Source: Pontibacillus litoralis JSM 072002
GTDB lineage: Bacteria > Bacillota > Bacilli > Bacillales > BH030062
Reading direction: 5' to 3'
DNA: 64,000 nucleotides
Assembly (NCBI RefSeq): GCF_000775615.1
Contig: NZ_AVPG01000015.1
Span: 1-64,000, forward strand
Part shown: positions 17,139 to 25,281 of the stretch, piece after piece
How positions within the stretch are numbered: position 1 is the first letter of the stretch
Layout of the letters: each line of letters begins with the position of its first letter
Program-made: the position numbers and the translations under genes
The notes under the pieces: model-generated
The model's database searches: none
The model's input: the letters and a program-made list of their open reading frames with translations, nothing else
Told to the model about the DNA's origin: nothing

Positions 17139-17443
17139 TTTGTTGCGTTTTCAAAAAAGATTTTTAAATAATAAGAAAGGCTTACTAGGATAAAATAAAT
17201 GAAAGGTATATTATATGAATATACTAAGAGATCCTTTTCCTAATTCTTATCGGAAAGTATGCTCCACTAACTCTGACTTTTCTAATGGAGTGCAAATAGT
17301 GTAAAATAACGAATAGAAGTATTATCCGTTTTACAGCATGATGATTAGGTGAACAACATAAAGTATTACAGAGGCATCGCCATACGGTGTGATGTTCTTT
17401 CTTGCAACGATGGGGAGAATAAAGTTGATTTGAGGTGAAGTGT

Positions 17444-18934
17444 ATGAACATGAAGAAGCGGTACTTGGTTGCCTTTTTCATACTCGCAATGGTGCTTGGA
17501 GGAGTAGTGTCTTATGTTGGGATGGAAATGGTGCAGTCTGACAACGGACAAGCACTAGATCAAGACAATGTACTTGATGATAGTAGTCAAGCATCTGTTG
17601 GGGCGATTCTAGACGGGGTGAATCAAGGGAAAGCCGATGAGCTAATGAAAGTGACGAAAGCTTATAATCTTATTCAAGAAAAGTATGTAACAGAAGTTGA
17701 ATCAAATCAGTTAGTGGAAGGTGCCATCCAAGGAATGCTTGCTACGTTGGATGATCCATACAGTACATATATGGATCAAGAGACGATGGAGCAATTCAAT
17801 AATACGATTTCTTCCTCTTTTGAAGGAATTGGTACAGAAGTTAGTATGAGAGATGGAAACGTAACGATTGTTTCACCGTTTAAAGGATCTCCAGCTGAAG
17901 AGGCAGGCTTGAAACCGAATGACCAAATTTTAAGCGTAGATGGGGAAAGCATAGACGGCTTAGATTTATATGAAGCTGTTTTGAAAATTAGAGGGGAGAA
18001 GGGTACAACGGTAACACTGGAAATTAAAAGGCCAGGTGTAGAAGAAGCGCTTACTGTCGATGTGAAGCGTGATACCATTCCGATAGAAACGGTGTACTCC
18101 GATGTCCAAATGGTTGACGGCCAAAAAGCAGGGATTATTGAAATAACTTCTTTCTCTGAAAATACGGCTGCCGATTTTGAACAGCAGCTAGAAAAGTTAG
18201 AAAAACAAAACATAGAAGGGCTCGTCATAGATGTACGTGGAAATCCTGGAGGCTTATTTCCGGCAGCTCAAGATATTCTGTCTTTACTCATCACCAAGGA
18301 CACTCCTTATGTACAAATTGAGGACAGTAACGGGGAAAAAGAACGGTATTTCTCCAATTTATCTAAACCTAAGAGCTATCCGATTACTGTATTAATAGAT
18401 GAGGGAAGTGCTTCTGCTTCAGAAATTCTAGCAGGAGCGATGCACGAAGCTGGTGGTTATGAGCTTATTGGTACAAAAACGTTCGGAAAAGGGACAGTTC
18501 AACAAGCGATTCCAATGGGAGATGGGAGCAACTTGAAACTAACTATCTTCAAATGGTTAACACCGGAAGGAAACTGGATTCACGAAAAAGGAATTGAGCC
18601 AACTAAAGAAGTCAAATTACCAGATTATTATTATACGAACCCTATCCAAATCGATAAACCGTTAACATATGATCAAACCGATGACAAAATCGCTAACCTT
18701 CAAACGATGTTAGAAGGATTAGGTTACGATCCAGGTCGAACAGACGGATACTATTCGAAACAAACAGAAGCTGCAGTAAAACAACTTCAGCAAGATAACG
18801 ATTTACCTGTTACAGGCGAAGTCGATAAAGAAACAGGGAAAAACATTCAAGAAGCTATCATCGACAAGGTACGAAATAAAGAAGATGACACGCAAATGAA
18901 AAAAGCGTTAGAAGTATTATTTGAATCGGAATAA
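17444..18934 (+). CDS. ctpB: Carboxy-terminal processing protease CtpB (S41)
   Basis: A 496-residue protein: one N-terminal membrane/signal segment (about 5-27), PDZ domain (about 115-200, GLKPNDQILSVDGESIDGL), S41 protease core with nucleophile serine in GSASASEILAGA and lysine in GTKTFGKGTVQ, and a C-terminal peptidoglycan-binding domain (about 405-475, LGYDPGRTDGYYSKQTEAAVKQ). Start ATG 17444 is chosen because GAGGTGAA lies 6 bases upstream; the in-frame GTG at 17435 is inside that site. In B. subtilis CtpB cleaves SpoIVFA in the intermembrane space during sporulation. Position next to ftsEX and minJ is conserved, but here the siderophore operon has been inserted before it. Confidence 0.95.
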   Translation: MNMKKRYLVAFFILAMVLGGVVSYVGMEMVQSDNGQALDQDNVLDDSSQASVGAILDGVNQGKADELMKVTKAYNLIQEKYVTEVESNQLVEGAIQGMLATLDDPYSTYMDQETMEQFNNTISSSFEGIGTEVSMRDGNVTIVSPFKGSPAEEAGLKPNDQILSVDGESIDGLDLYEAVLKIRGEKGTTVTLEIKRPGVEEALTVDVKRDTIPIETVYSDVQMVDGQKAGIIEITSFSENTAADFEQQLEKLEKQNIEGLVIDVRGNPGGLFPAAQDILSLLITKDTPYVQIEDSNGEKERYFSNLSKPKSYPITVLIDEGSASASEILAGAMHEAGGYELIGTKTFGKGTVQQAIPMGDGSNLKLTIFKWLTPEGNWIHEKGIEPTKEVKLPDYYYTNPIQIDKPLTYDQTDDKIANLQTMLEGLGYDPGRTDGYYSKQTEAAVKQLQQDNDLPVTGEVDKETGKNIQEAIIDKVRNKEDDTQMKKALEVLFESE

Positions 18935-18944
18935 CAACAAGAGG

Positions 18945-18978
18945 AAGAAACCCGCAGTGTATGCTGCGGGTTTCTTTA
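18945..18978 (+). terminator. Rho-independent terminator of ctpB
   Basis: A perfect 13-bp stem AAGAAACCCGCAG / CTGCGGGTTTCTT with a 6-base loop, ending in T residues. Confidence 0.92.
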
Positions 18979-19105
18979 TACAGTTACCTTGCTGTGATTT
19001 TTTTCTTGTTTAGCTATTTTCATTAGGAAAGAGTTGACGTACAATCAACATATATACTTTTTTAAAAACATAGCTAGACAGTGATCGGATAGTGGAGGGA
19101 CATGC

Positions 19106-20305
19106 ATGATAGAATTATGGTTGCTAGAATTAGCTAAAGGGATTGGCCGGTTGTTTCTTCATCCATTATTATATTGGGTTATTGGTTTAACTCTTTTTGC
19201 TTCGATACTGCGAATCAAAAAAGAACGGGCCAATTTCGGGATGAAAATATTCCACGTGTTCTCTGAATGGAGAGGAACGTGGGTGGTAAGTCTCTTATTC
19301 GGATGTTTGCTATCGTTGCTTATGGTTGGCGCGGGGGTAGTCATGCCATACGGACTGGTTCTTCTATGGACGATTGTTATTGTGCTTTTGTCCATAACCG
19401 CTAGATTGACGTGGCTTTCAGCTGGCTATACGTTAAGTGCAACGTTTTTCATTATGACGTTCATGCCGATAGAACGTTGGTCGTTTCTTCCAGCAGATTG
19501 GTACAACGGATTGGCGCAAACGAGCATGGGCTTTTTGCCAATTATGATAGGATTGCTTTTGTTTGTGGAGGCTATTTTATTAAAGCGTCATTATGCGAAT
19601 GAGTCGTTTCCACAATATACCTCTAGTGGTCGGGGAAAAGTAGTAGGACAGCATATGGCAAGGAAGCTTGCGATTATGCCAGCGTTTGTCTTGATTCCTG
19701 GAGGAGCAATTGAATCGTTCGCTCCATGGTGGCCGCTATTTTCTATTCATGATCAATCGTTTGGGCTTATGCTTGTACCATTCGTCTTCGGCTATGAGTT
19801 AGTCGTTAAAGGAATGCCACCGCAACAGGCGACTAATCAGTTAGGGAACTACGTTTTGTTATTAGCGATAAGTGTAATTGGGTTAAGTATTGGTGGTTTA
19901 TATATGCCAATTCTGTCTGTTTCCGCAGTAGTGCTCGCGCTAATTGGTCGAATGGGAAGTAGCTTTGCTGTGAAATGGCAAGATAGTGGACGAAACCCTT
20001 ATTTTACACTTAAACCCGATGGAATTCCTGTCCTTGGTGTGATACCGTATTCGACCGCTGATAAAATGGGATTACTTGTCGGTGAGCAAATCGAACAAGT
20101 CAACAATATTCCTGTAACGAATGAGGAAGAATTTCATCAAGCAATGCAAACAAATCGTGCCTTTTGCAAAATAACCGTCCGTGATCAAAATGGGGAAATT
20201 CGTTTTACCCAAAGTGCGATGTATGAAGATGACTATTACGAACTTGGTTTAGTATTTGTGAAAGATCGTCATAACCATCAGCAAGGGATGAATATTGTGC
20301 AATAA
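19106..20305 (+). CDS. minJ: MinJ-like PDZ membrane protein of the division site
   Basis: A 399-residue protein with about eight hydrophobic segments in the first 290 residues and a C-terminal PDZ-like domain (about 305-390: GIPVLGVIPYSTADKMGLLVGEQIEQVN). B. subtilis MinJ (397 residues, same place downstream of ctpB) bridges DivIVA and MinD at poles and septa. Here the topology, length and context all agree. GTGGAGGGA precedes the ATG. It is flanked by its own terminator and probably monocistronic. Confidence 0.88.
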   Translation: MIELWLLELAKGIGRLFLHPLLYWVIGLTLFASILRIKKERANFGMKIFHVFSEWRGTWVVSLLFGCLLSLLMVGAGVVMPYGLVLLWTIVIVLLSITARLTWLSAGYTLSATFFIMTFMPIERWSFLPADWYNGLAQTSMGFLPIMIGLLLFVEAILLKRHYANESFPQYTSSGRGKVVGQHMARKLAIMPAFVLIPGGAIESFAPWWPLFSIHDQSFGLMLVPFVFGYELVVKGMPPQQATNQLGNYVLLLAISVIGLSIGGLYMPILSVSAVVLALIGRMGSSFAVKWQDSGRNPYFTLKPDGIPVLGVIPYSTADKMGLLVGEQIEQVNNIPVTNEEEFHQAMQTNRAFCKITVRDQNGEIRFTQSAMYEDDYYELGLVFVKDRHNHQQGMNIVQ

Positions 20306-20313
20306 CAAACTAG

Positions 20314-20344
20314 AAACTGGATGGCTGTTGCGTCCAGTTTTTTG
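20314..20344 (+). terminator. Rho-independent terminator of minJ
   Basis: AAACTGGA / TCCAGTTT stem of 8 bp with an 11-base loop, followed by TTTT. Confidence 0.85.
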
Positions 20345-20350
20345 TTTGAA

Positions 20351-20479
20351 TTAATCATGATAAAACCATTCTTCGTAACGCTCTAGTTCTGTCGATTCAT
20401 CGGATAAGTTCGTTGCCCAATATATGCCAAGCCATTCAATTGTACATAATAGAAAGATTACGATAAAGCCAGTGAACAT
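20351..20479 (-). CDS. 42-residue single-pass membrane peptide, unknown
   Basis: A minus-strand ORF of 42 codons preceded by AAGGAAGGAAGTG, a good ribosome-binding site 7-12 bases before the ATG. The N-terminal half (MFTGFIVIFLLCTIEWLGIYW) is a hydrophobic helix; the C-terminal half is acidic and aromatic and ends YEEWFYHD. The design is that of small membrane regulators. It is divergent from the LacI-type gene with a palindromic operator between, so the two may be co-regulated. I do not recognise a family. Confidence 0.55.
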   Translation of the reverse strand: MFTGFIVIFLLCTIEWLGIYWATNLSDESTELERYEEWFYHD

Positions 20480-20523
20480 CGTATCACTTCCTTCCTTTTT
20501 ATTTGTACCTTTACTATATTTTA

Positions 20524-20537
20524 TGAAACGCGTTTCA
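20524..20537. promoter_or_regulatory. Palindromic operator TGAAACGCGTTTCA
   Basis: A perfect 14-bp palindrome lies directly after a TATATT sequence, 45 bp before the LacI-type start and 45 bp from the divergent small gene. Its symmetry and CG-rich centre fit a LacI-family operator; autoregulation is inferred. It is not a canonical CcpA cre because the central dinucleotide is GC, not CG. Confidence 0.65.
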
Positions 20538-20581
20538 GAGCAAGGGTGAATGATAAAACTTTTACTGAAGAGGGTGGTAGA

Positions 20582-21544
20582 GTGACGAATATAAAAGATG
20601 TAGCCCGATATGCGAATGTTTCGGTAACGACTGTATCACGTGTATTGAATGGACATCCTTACGTGAAAGCGGAGAAGCGAAATGCGGTAATGGAAGCTGT
20701 TCAGGCGTTGAATTACCATCAAAATAGTAATGCGATTAATTTGTCTAAAGGAAGGACAATGCTTCTTGGTGTCGTTGTACCGTTTATTAATCACCCGTAT
20801 TTTTCGCAATTACTTCACGGTATTTCAATAAAAGCGTTAGAAGAAGGATACACCCTTGTGTTGTTTCAAACATCGTATGATCGAGATAAAGAATTAGAAG
20901 CATTAGAGATGTTAAAGCATAAGCAAATTGATGGTGTCATCATTACTTCTCGTGCCTTACCTTATGAACAAGTTCGATCTTATACAGCGTATGGTGCGAT
21001 TGTTTTGTGTGAAGACAGCGAAGGCGGTGAGATGTCAACAGTTTCCATTGATCATTACGAATCGTTTTTAGCAGGAATGAACTATTTAATAGAAAAGGGA
21101 CACCGGCGAATCGGCTATTGTATTGCACGCCCTTCAAGTCCCAATAGCATGCTTCGCTTGGAGGCTTATGAAACTGCTCTTCAATCGATAAATGAACCAA
21201 TAAATGCTAACTGGGCATTTGTACAATGTTTAACGATGGAGGATGGAGAGCGTGTTGTTCATCAATATAAGCACTTGAGACAGAAACCGTCCGCTTTCTT
21301 AGTAGCGAGTGATCAAGTAGCAGCGGGCATATGGATGGAATGTAAAAAACAAGGGATTCGAGTGCCGCAAGATTTAGCTATTCTTGGGCTAGATAATCAT
21401 CCTATTGCTAGAGCTTTAGGGTTATCTACGATTGATTTGCCGATTGATCAAGTGGGTAGAGAATTAGTGGTCCGTGCTATTGACACCTCCTCCATTCAAA
21501 AAAAGAAATATGGCTTTACTATTGTGGAAAGAGGAAGTGTATAA
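20582..21544 (+). CDS. LacI-family transcriptional regulator
   Basis: A 320-residue regulator: N-terminal helix-turn-helix VTNIKDVARYANVSVTTVSR with hinge region (to about 55), then a periplasmic-binding-like effector domain (LGVVVPFINHPYFSQLL, GVIITSR, IGLDN-like ILGLDNHPIA). The GTG start at 20582 follows GAGGGTGG; the in-frame ATG at 20546 would add 12 residues ahead of the conserved HTH start. It should bind the adjacent palindrome. The effector is not predictable; no sugar genes are nearby. RF3 follows after 37 bp, possibly in the same transcript. Confidence 0.88.
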   Translation: MTNIKDVARYANVSVTTVSRVLNGHPYVKAEKRNAVMEAVQALNYHQNSNAINLSKGRTMLLGVVVPFINHPYFSQLLHGISIKALEEGYTLVLFQTSYDRDKELEALEMLKHKQIDGVIITSRALPYEQVRSYTAYGAIVLCEDSEGGEMSTVSIDHYESFLAGMNYLIEKGHRRIGYCIARPSSPNSMLRLEAYETALQSINEPINANWAFVQCLTMEDGERVVHQYKHLRQKPSAFLVASDQVAAGIWMECKKQGIRVPQDLAILGLDNHPIARALGLSTIDLPIDQVGRELVVRAIDTSSIQKKKYGFTIVERGSV

Positions 21545-21581
21545 TAAAACAACAGGAGAAAATGAGATAGGAGTTAGCTAT

Positions 21582-23156
21582 ATGAATATAAAAGAAGAAA
21601 TGCAGAAGCGTCGTACTTTCGCTATTATTTCTCACCCCGATGCGGGAAAAACGACGTTAACGGAGAAATTTTTGTTATATGGTAATTTAATTCGTAATGC
21701 AGGTACGGTAAAAGGGAAGAAGTCAGGGAAATTTGCGACATCTGATTGGATGGATATTGAGAAGCAGCGTGGCATCTCGGTTACCTCCTCTGTTATGAAT
21801 TTCGAATACGAAGGTCTTCATGTCAACATTCTTGATACACCAGGTCACGAAGATTTCAGTGAAGATACGTATCGAACGTTAACAGCTGTTGATAGCGTCA
21901 TTATGATTATAGATGGAACAAAAGGGATTGAAGCGCAGACACTTAAACTGTTTAAAGTGTGCAAAATGCGAGGTATTCCTATTTTTACGTTTATTAATAA
22001 GCTCGATCGAGAAGGAAAAGACCCCTTCGATTTATTAAAAGAAATAGAAGATGAATTAGACATTCAAACGTATGCAATGAATTGGCCGGTCGGAATGGGG
22101 AAAAGGTTTAAGGGAATTTTTGACCGAGAGCGTGACCAGTTCATTCGGTTTACTGGAAATGAGTTAGAGGAAGCCATTGCCAAAGAGGAGCTTCAGCAAC
22201 AACAAGACTTAATACAAACGGAAGAATTTCAAGCCGCTGCAGAAGAAATAGAATTGCTAAATGAAGCTGGGGAAGCATTTGATATAGAAGCTGTGCAACA
22301 AGGAGAACTAACACCAGTCTATTTCGGTAGTGCTCTTGCACCATTTGGGGTAGAAACGTTTTTCCAATCCTTTATTGCTATGGCGCCACAGCCATTTCCT
22401 CGAAAAGCTTCTGGCGAGTTAATTGCTCCTGAACAAGAGGCGTTCTCTGGCTTCATTTTCAAGATACAAGCGAATATGAACCCGGCTCACCGTGATCGTG
22501 TCGCGTTCGTTCGTGTATGTTCTGGTAAATTTGAGCGGGGAATGAAAGTGACATTAGCGCGAACAGGGAAAAACATCAAAATTGCTCAAACACAACAATT
22601 CATCGCCTCTTCGAGAGAAACGTTAGAAGAAGCGTATGCTGGAGATATTATTGGTATTTATGATCCAAACGTGTATCGCATCGGAGATACGCTTGTACAA
22701 GGTAGTGACACGTATGAATATGAGGAGCTTCCACAGTTTCCACCTGAATTATTTAAGAAAGTAACAGTGAAAAACGTCATGAAATCTAAACAGTTTAGAA
22801 AAGGGATTGAACAACTTGTCCAAGAAGGAGCGATTCAATTATTTCGCAGCTTAAGAAGTGATGAATACATTATTGGTGCAGTTGGGCAATTGCAATATGA
22901 CGTATTTGAATATCGCATGAATAATGAATACAATGTCGAAATCGTATTTGAATCGATTGGTGAACGTATTCCAAGATGGTTAAAGACCGAGCAAGTTGAT
23001 AAGAAGCTATTTGATGAAAGAAGCTTGCTCGTTAAAGACCGTGAAGATAACTTCTTGGCTCTATTCAAAAACGATTTCTCCTTACGTTGGTTCCAAGACA
23101 AGCATCCATCTATTGAATTAATTGATTTGTTTGAAGTGAATCAATATCGTCAATAA
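21582..23156 (+). CDS. prfC: Peptide chain release factor 3 (RF3)
   Basis: A 524-residue translational GTPase: G1 SHPDAGKTTLTEKFLL (about 17-32), G2/G3 region RGISVTSSVMNF and DTPGHEDFSEDTYR (about 84-97), G4 FINKLDREGKDP. The KKSGKFATSDWMDIEKQRGIS stretch is specific to RF3 versus EF-G. RF3 removes RF1/RF2 from the ribosome after release and acts in quality control. Start ATG 21582 has GGAG 8-11 bases upstream; the earlier ORF start overlaps the LacI-type gene and is rejected. RF3 is patchy in Bacillaceae and, to my knowledge, absent from B. subtilis, so this is an accessory gene inserted between minJ and uvrB. Confidence 0.95.
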   Translation: MNIKEEMQKRRTFAIISHPDAGKTTLTEKFLLYGNLIRNAGTVKGKKSGKFATSDWMDIEKQRGISVTSSVMNFEYEGLHVNILDTPGHEDFSEDTYRTLTAVDSVIMIIDGTKGIEAQTLKLFKVCKMRGIPIFTFINKLDREGKDPFDLLKEIEDELDIQTYAMNWPVGMGKRFKGIFDRERDQFIRFTGNELEEAIAKEELQQQQDLIQTEEFQAAAEEIELLNEAGEAFDIEAVQQGELTPVYFGSALAPFGVETFFQSFIAMAPQPFPRKASGELIAPEQEAFSGFIFKIQANMNPAHRDRVAFVRVCSGKFERGMKVTLARTGKNIKIAQTQQFIASSRETLEEAYAGDIIGIYDPNVYRIGDTLVQGSDTYEYEELPQFPPELFKKVTVKNVMKSKQFRKGIEQLVQEGAIQLFRSLRSDEYIIGAVGQLQYDVFEYRMNNEYNVEIVFESIGERIPRWLKTEQVDKKLFDERSLLVKDREDNFLALFKNDFSLRWFQDKHPSIELIDLFEVNQYRQ

Positions 23157-23160
23157 TAGG

Positions 23161-23194
23161 AAAGGCTGATCTATTTTTTTAGGTCAGTCTTTTT
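23161..23194 (+). terminator. Rho-independent terminator of prfC
   Basis: AAAGGCTGATCT pairs with AGGTCAGTCTTT (with G-T pairs) around a T-rich loop; TT follows. Confidence 0.75.
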
Positions 23195-23207
23195 GATGTA
23201 TATTACT

Positions 23208-23221
23208 CGAATGTTTGTTCG
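23208..23221. promoter_or_regulatory. LexA (DinR) box of uvrBA
   Basis: CGAATGTTTGTTCG fits the Bacillus SOS box CGAACnnnnGTTCG with one mismatch, 70 bp before uvrB. uvrBA is an SOS operon in B. subtilis. Confidence 0.75.
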
Positions 23222-23290
23222 TATATGTGTTAAAATAGATGGTAAATGTGGTACACTACGTGTAGATAAAGCTGGAATGGAGGGCACAGT

Positions 23291-25273
23291 GTGGAAGGAC
23301 AATTTGAATTAGTATCGAGCTATCAACCTCAAGGGGACCAGCCTCGTGCCATTGAGCAACTGAGAAAAGGTGTTGAAAACGGTAAGAAGCATCAAACGTT
23401 GCTAGGTGCCACGGGGACAGGGAAAACGTTTACGATGTCCAATTTAATTCAACAAGTAAACAAACCAACGCTAGTCATCGCCCATAACAAAACACTTGCA
23501 GGTCAGCTGTACAGTGAATTTAAAGAGTTTTTTCCCAATAATGCGGTTGAATATTTCGTTAGTTATTATGATTATTATCAGCCAGAAGCATACGTTCCAT
23601 CAACAGATACGTTTATAGAAAAGGATGCTAGCATTAATGATGAAATTGATAAGCTAAGGCACTCTGCTACATCTTCCTTGTTTGAGCGGAACGATGTCAT
23701 TATTGTAGCGAGTGTTTCTTGTATATATGGTTTAGGGAATCCAGAAGAATATCGGGAATTAGTCCTTTCTATTAGAACAGGAATGGAGAAGGATCGAGAT
23801 GCATTGTTACGAGATTTAGTAGATATTCAGTATGCTCGTAATGATATTGATTTTCAGCGTGGTACATTTCGCGTGCGTGGCGATTCTGTCGAGATTATCC
23901 CAGCTTCACGAGAAGAACATTGCGTTCGGGTGGAGTTCTTTGGAGATGAGATTGACCGGATTCGTGAGGTCGACGCGTTAACAGGAGAAATAATTGGGGA
24001 TCGTGATCACGTAGCTATTTTTCCGGCTTCTCACTTCGTCACGCGAGAAGAGAAGATGAAAATCGCCATTAAAAATATTCAACAAGAGCTACAGGAACAA
24101 TTAAAGATATTGAAAGAGCAAAATAAACTATTAGAAGCTCAGCGTTTAGAGCAACGAACGAATTATGATTTGGAAATGATGAATGAAATGGGGTTTTGTT
24201 CTGGTATTGAGAACTATTCTAGACATTTAACATTACGGGAAGCTGGTGCAACGCCATATACGTTGCTTGATTATTTCCCGGATGACTACTTACTGTTAAT
24301 TGATGAGTCCCATGTTACGTTACCGCAAGTGCGTGCGATGTATAACGGCGATCGGGCGCGCAAGCAAGTGTTAGTGGATCATGGTTTTCGGTTGCCATCC
24401 GCAATGGATAATCGCCCGTTAATGTTTGCTGAATTTGAAGAGCATGTGAATCAAGCAGTCTATGTGTCCGCCACACCAGGACCTTATGAACAAGAACATT
24501 CACCGGAAATGGTAGAACAAATTATTCGTCCTACTGGGCTACTTGATCCGAAAATAGAAGTACGTCCTATTCAAGGGCAAATAGACAATTTAATTGGTGA
24601 GATAAATCGACGGAAAGAACGGAAGGAACGAGTATTAGTCACTACGTTAACGAAGAAAATGTCTGAGGATTTAACCGATTATTTAAAAGAAGTTGGAATT
24701 AAAGTAGCTTACTTACATTCCGAGGTGAAAACGCTAGAGCGGATTGAGGTTATTCGTGACTTGAGGAAAGGTGTATATGATGTTCTCGTTGGTATTAACT
24801 TATTAAGAGAAGGATTAGATATACCAGAAGTGTCACTCGTTGCGATACTAGATGCCGATAAGGAAGGATTTTTGCGTTCGCAGCGTTCATTAATTCAAAC
24901 AATAGGACGTGCCGCTCGTAATGAGAATGGTGAAGTTATTATGTATGCAGATAAATATACCGATTCTATGAAGATAGCGATTGATGAAACAGAACGCCGC
25001 CGCGAAAAACAAATCGCTTATAACGAGAAGCATGGTATTACACCGACGACCATTAAGAAAGAAATTCGTGACGTCATTCAAGCAACGATGGCTGCAGAAG
25101 ACGAAGAAACGTATGACCACAAACAATCCAAAGTAGCCAATATGACGAAGAAAGAAAAAGGTGACTTGGTACAACAGATGGAGCAAGACATGAAGCAGGC
25201 TGCTCGGGAATTGAACTTCGAAAAAGCAGCAGAACTTCGTGATTTAATTTTAGAACTGAAAGCGGAAGGGTGA
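23291..25273 (+). CDS. uvrB: Excinuclease ABC subunit B
   Basis: A 660-residue DNA-repair helicase-like protein. Walker [11 protein letters not shown] (about 39-48), beta-hairpin region [21 protein letters not shown] with the conserved Tyr cluster, DESH-type Walker [10 protein letters not shown] (about 335-343), motif [15 protein letters not shown] and the C-terminal UvrC-binding UVR domain (last 40 residues). It loads onto UvrA-found lesions and directs UvrC incision. Translation starts at GTG 23291 with GGAGGG 6 bases upstream. Its stop overlaps the region of the uvrA start. Confidence 0.98.
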   Translation: MEGQFELVSSYQPQGDQPRAIEQLRKGVENGKKHQTLLGATGTGKTFTMSNLIQQVNKPTLVIAHNKTLAGQLYSEFKEFFPNNAVEYFVSYYDYYQPEAYVPSTDTFIEKDASINDEIDKLRHSATSSLFERNDVIIVASVSCIYGLGNPEEYRELVLSIRTGMEKDRDALLRDLVDIQYARNDIDFQRGTFRVRGDSVEIIPASREEHCVRVEFFGDEIDRIREVDALTGEIIGDRDHVAIFPASHFVTREEKMKIAIKNIQQELQEQLKILKEQNKLLEAQRLEQRTNYDLEMMNEMGFCSGIENYSRHLTLREAGATPYTLLDYFPDDYLLLIDESHVTLPQVRAMYNGDRARKQVLVDHGFRLPSAMDNRPLMFAEFEEHVNQAVYVSATPGPYEQEHSPEMVEQIIRPTGLLDPKIEVRPIQGQIDNLIGEINRRKERKERVLVTTLTKKMSEDLTDYLKEVGIKVAYLHSEVKTLERIEVIRDLRKGVYDVLVGINLLREGLDIPEVSLVAILDADKEGFLRSQRSLIQTIGRAARNENGEVIMYADKYTDSMKIAIDETERRREKQIAYNEKHGITPTTIKKEIRDVIQATMAAEDEETYDHKQSKVANMTKKEKGDLVQQMEQDMKQAARELNFEKAAELRDLILELKAEG

Positions 25274-25281
25274 CCGTGAAG

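Noticed and set aside
20524-20537. CcpA cre site
   Set aside because: The palindrome resembles cre but has GC instead of CG at the centre; a dedicated LacI-type operator is more likely.
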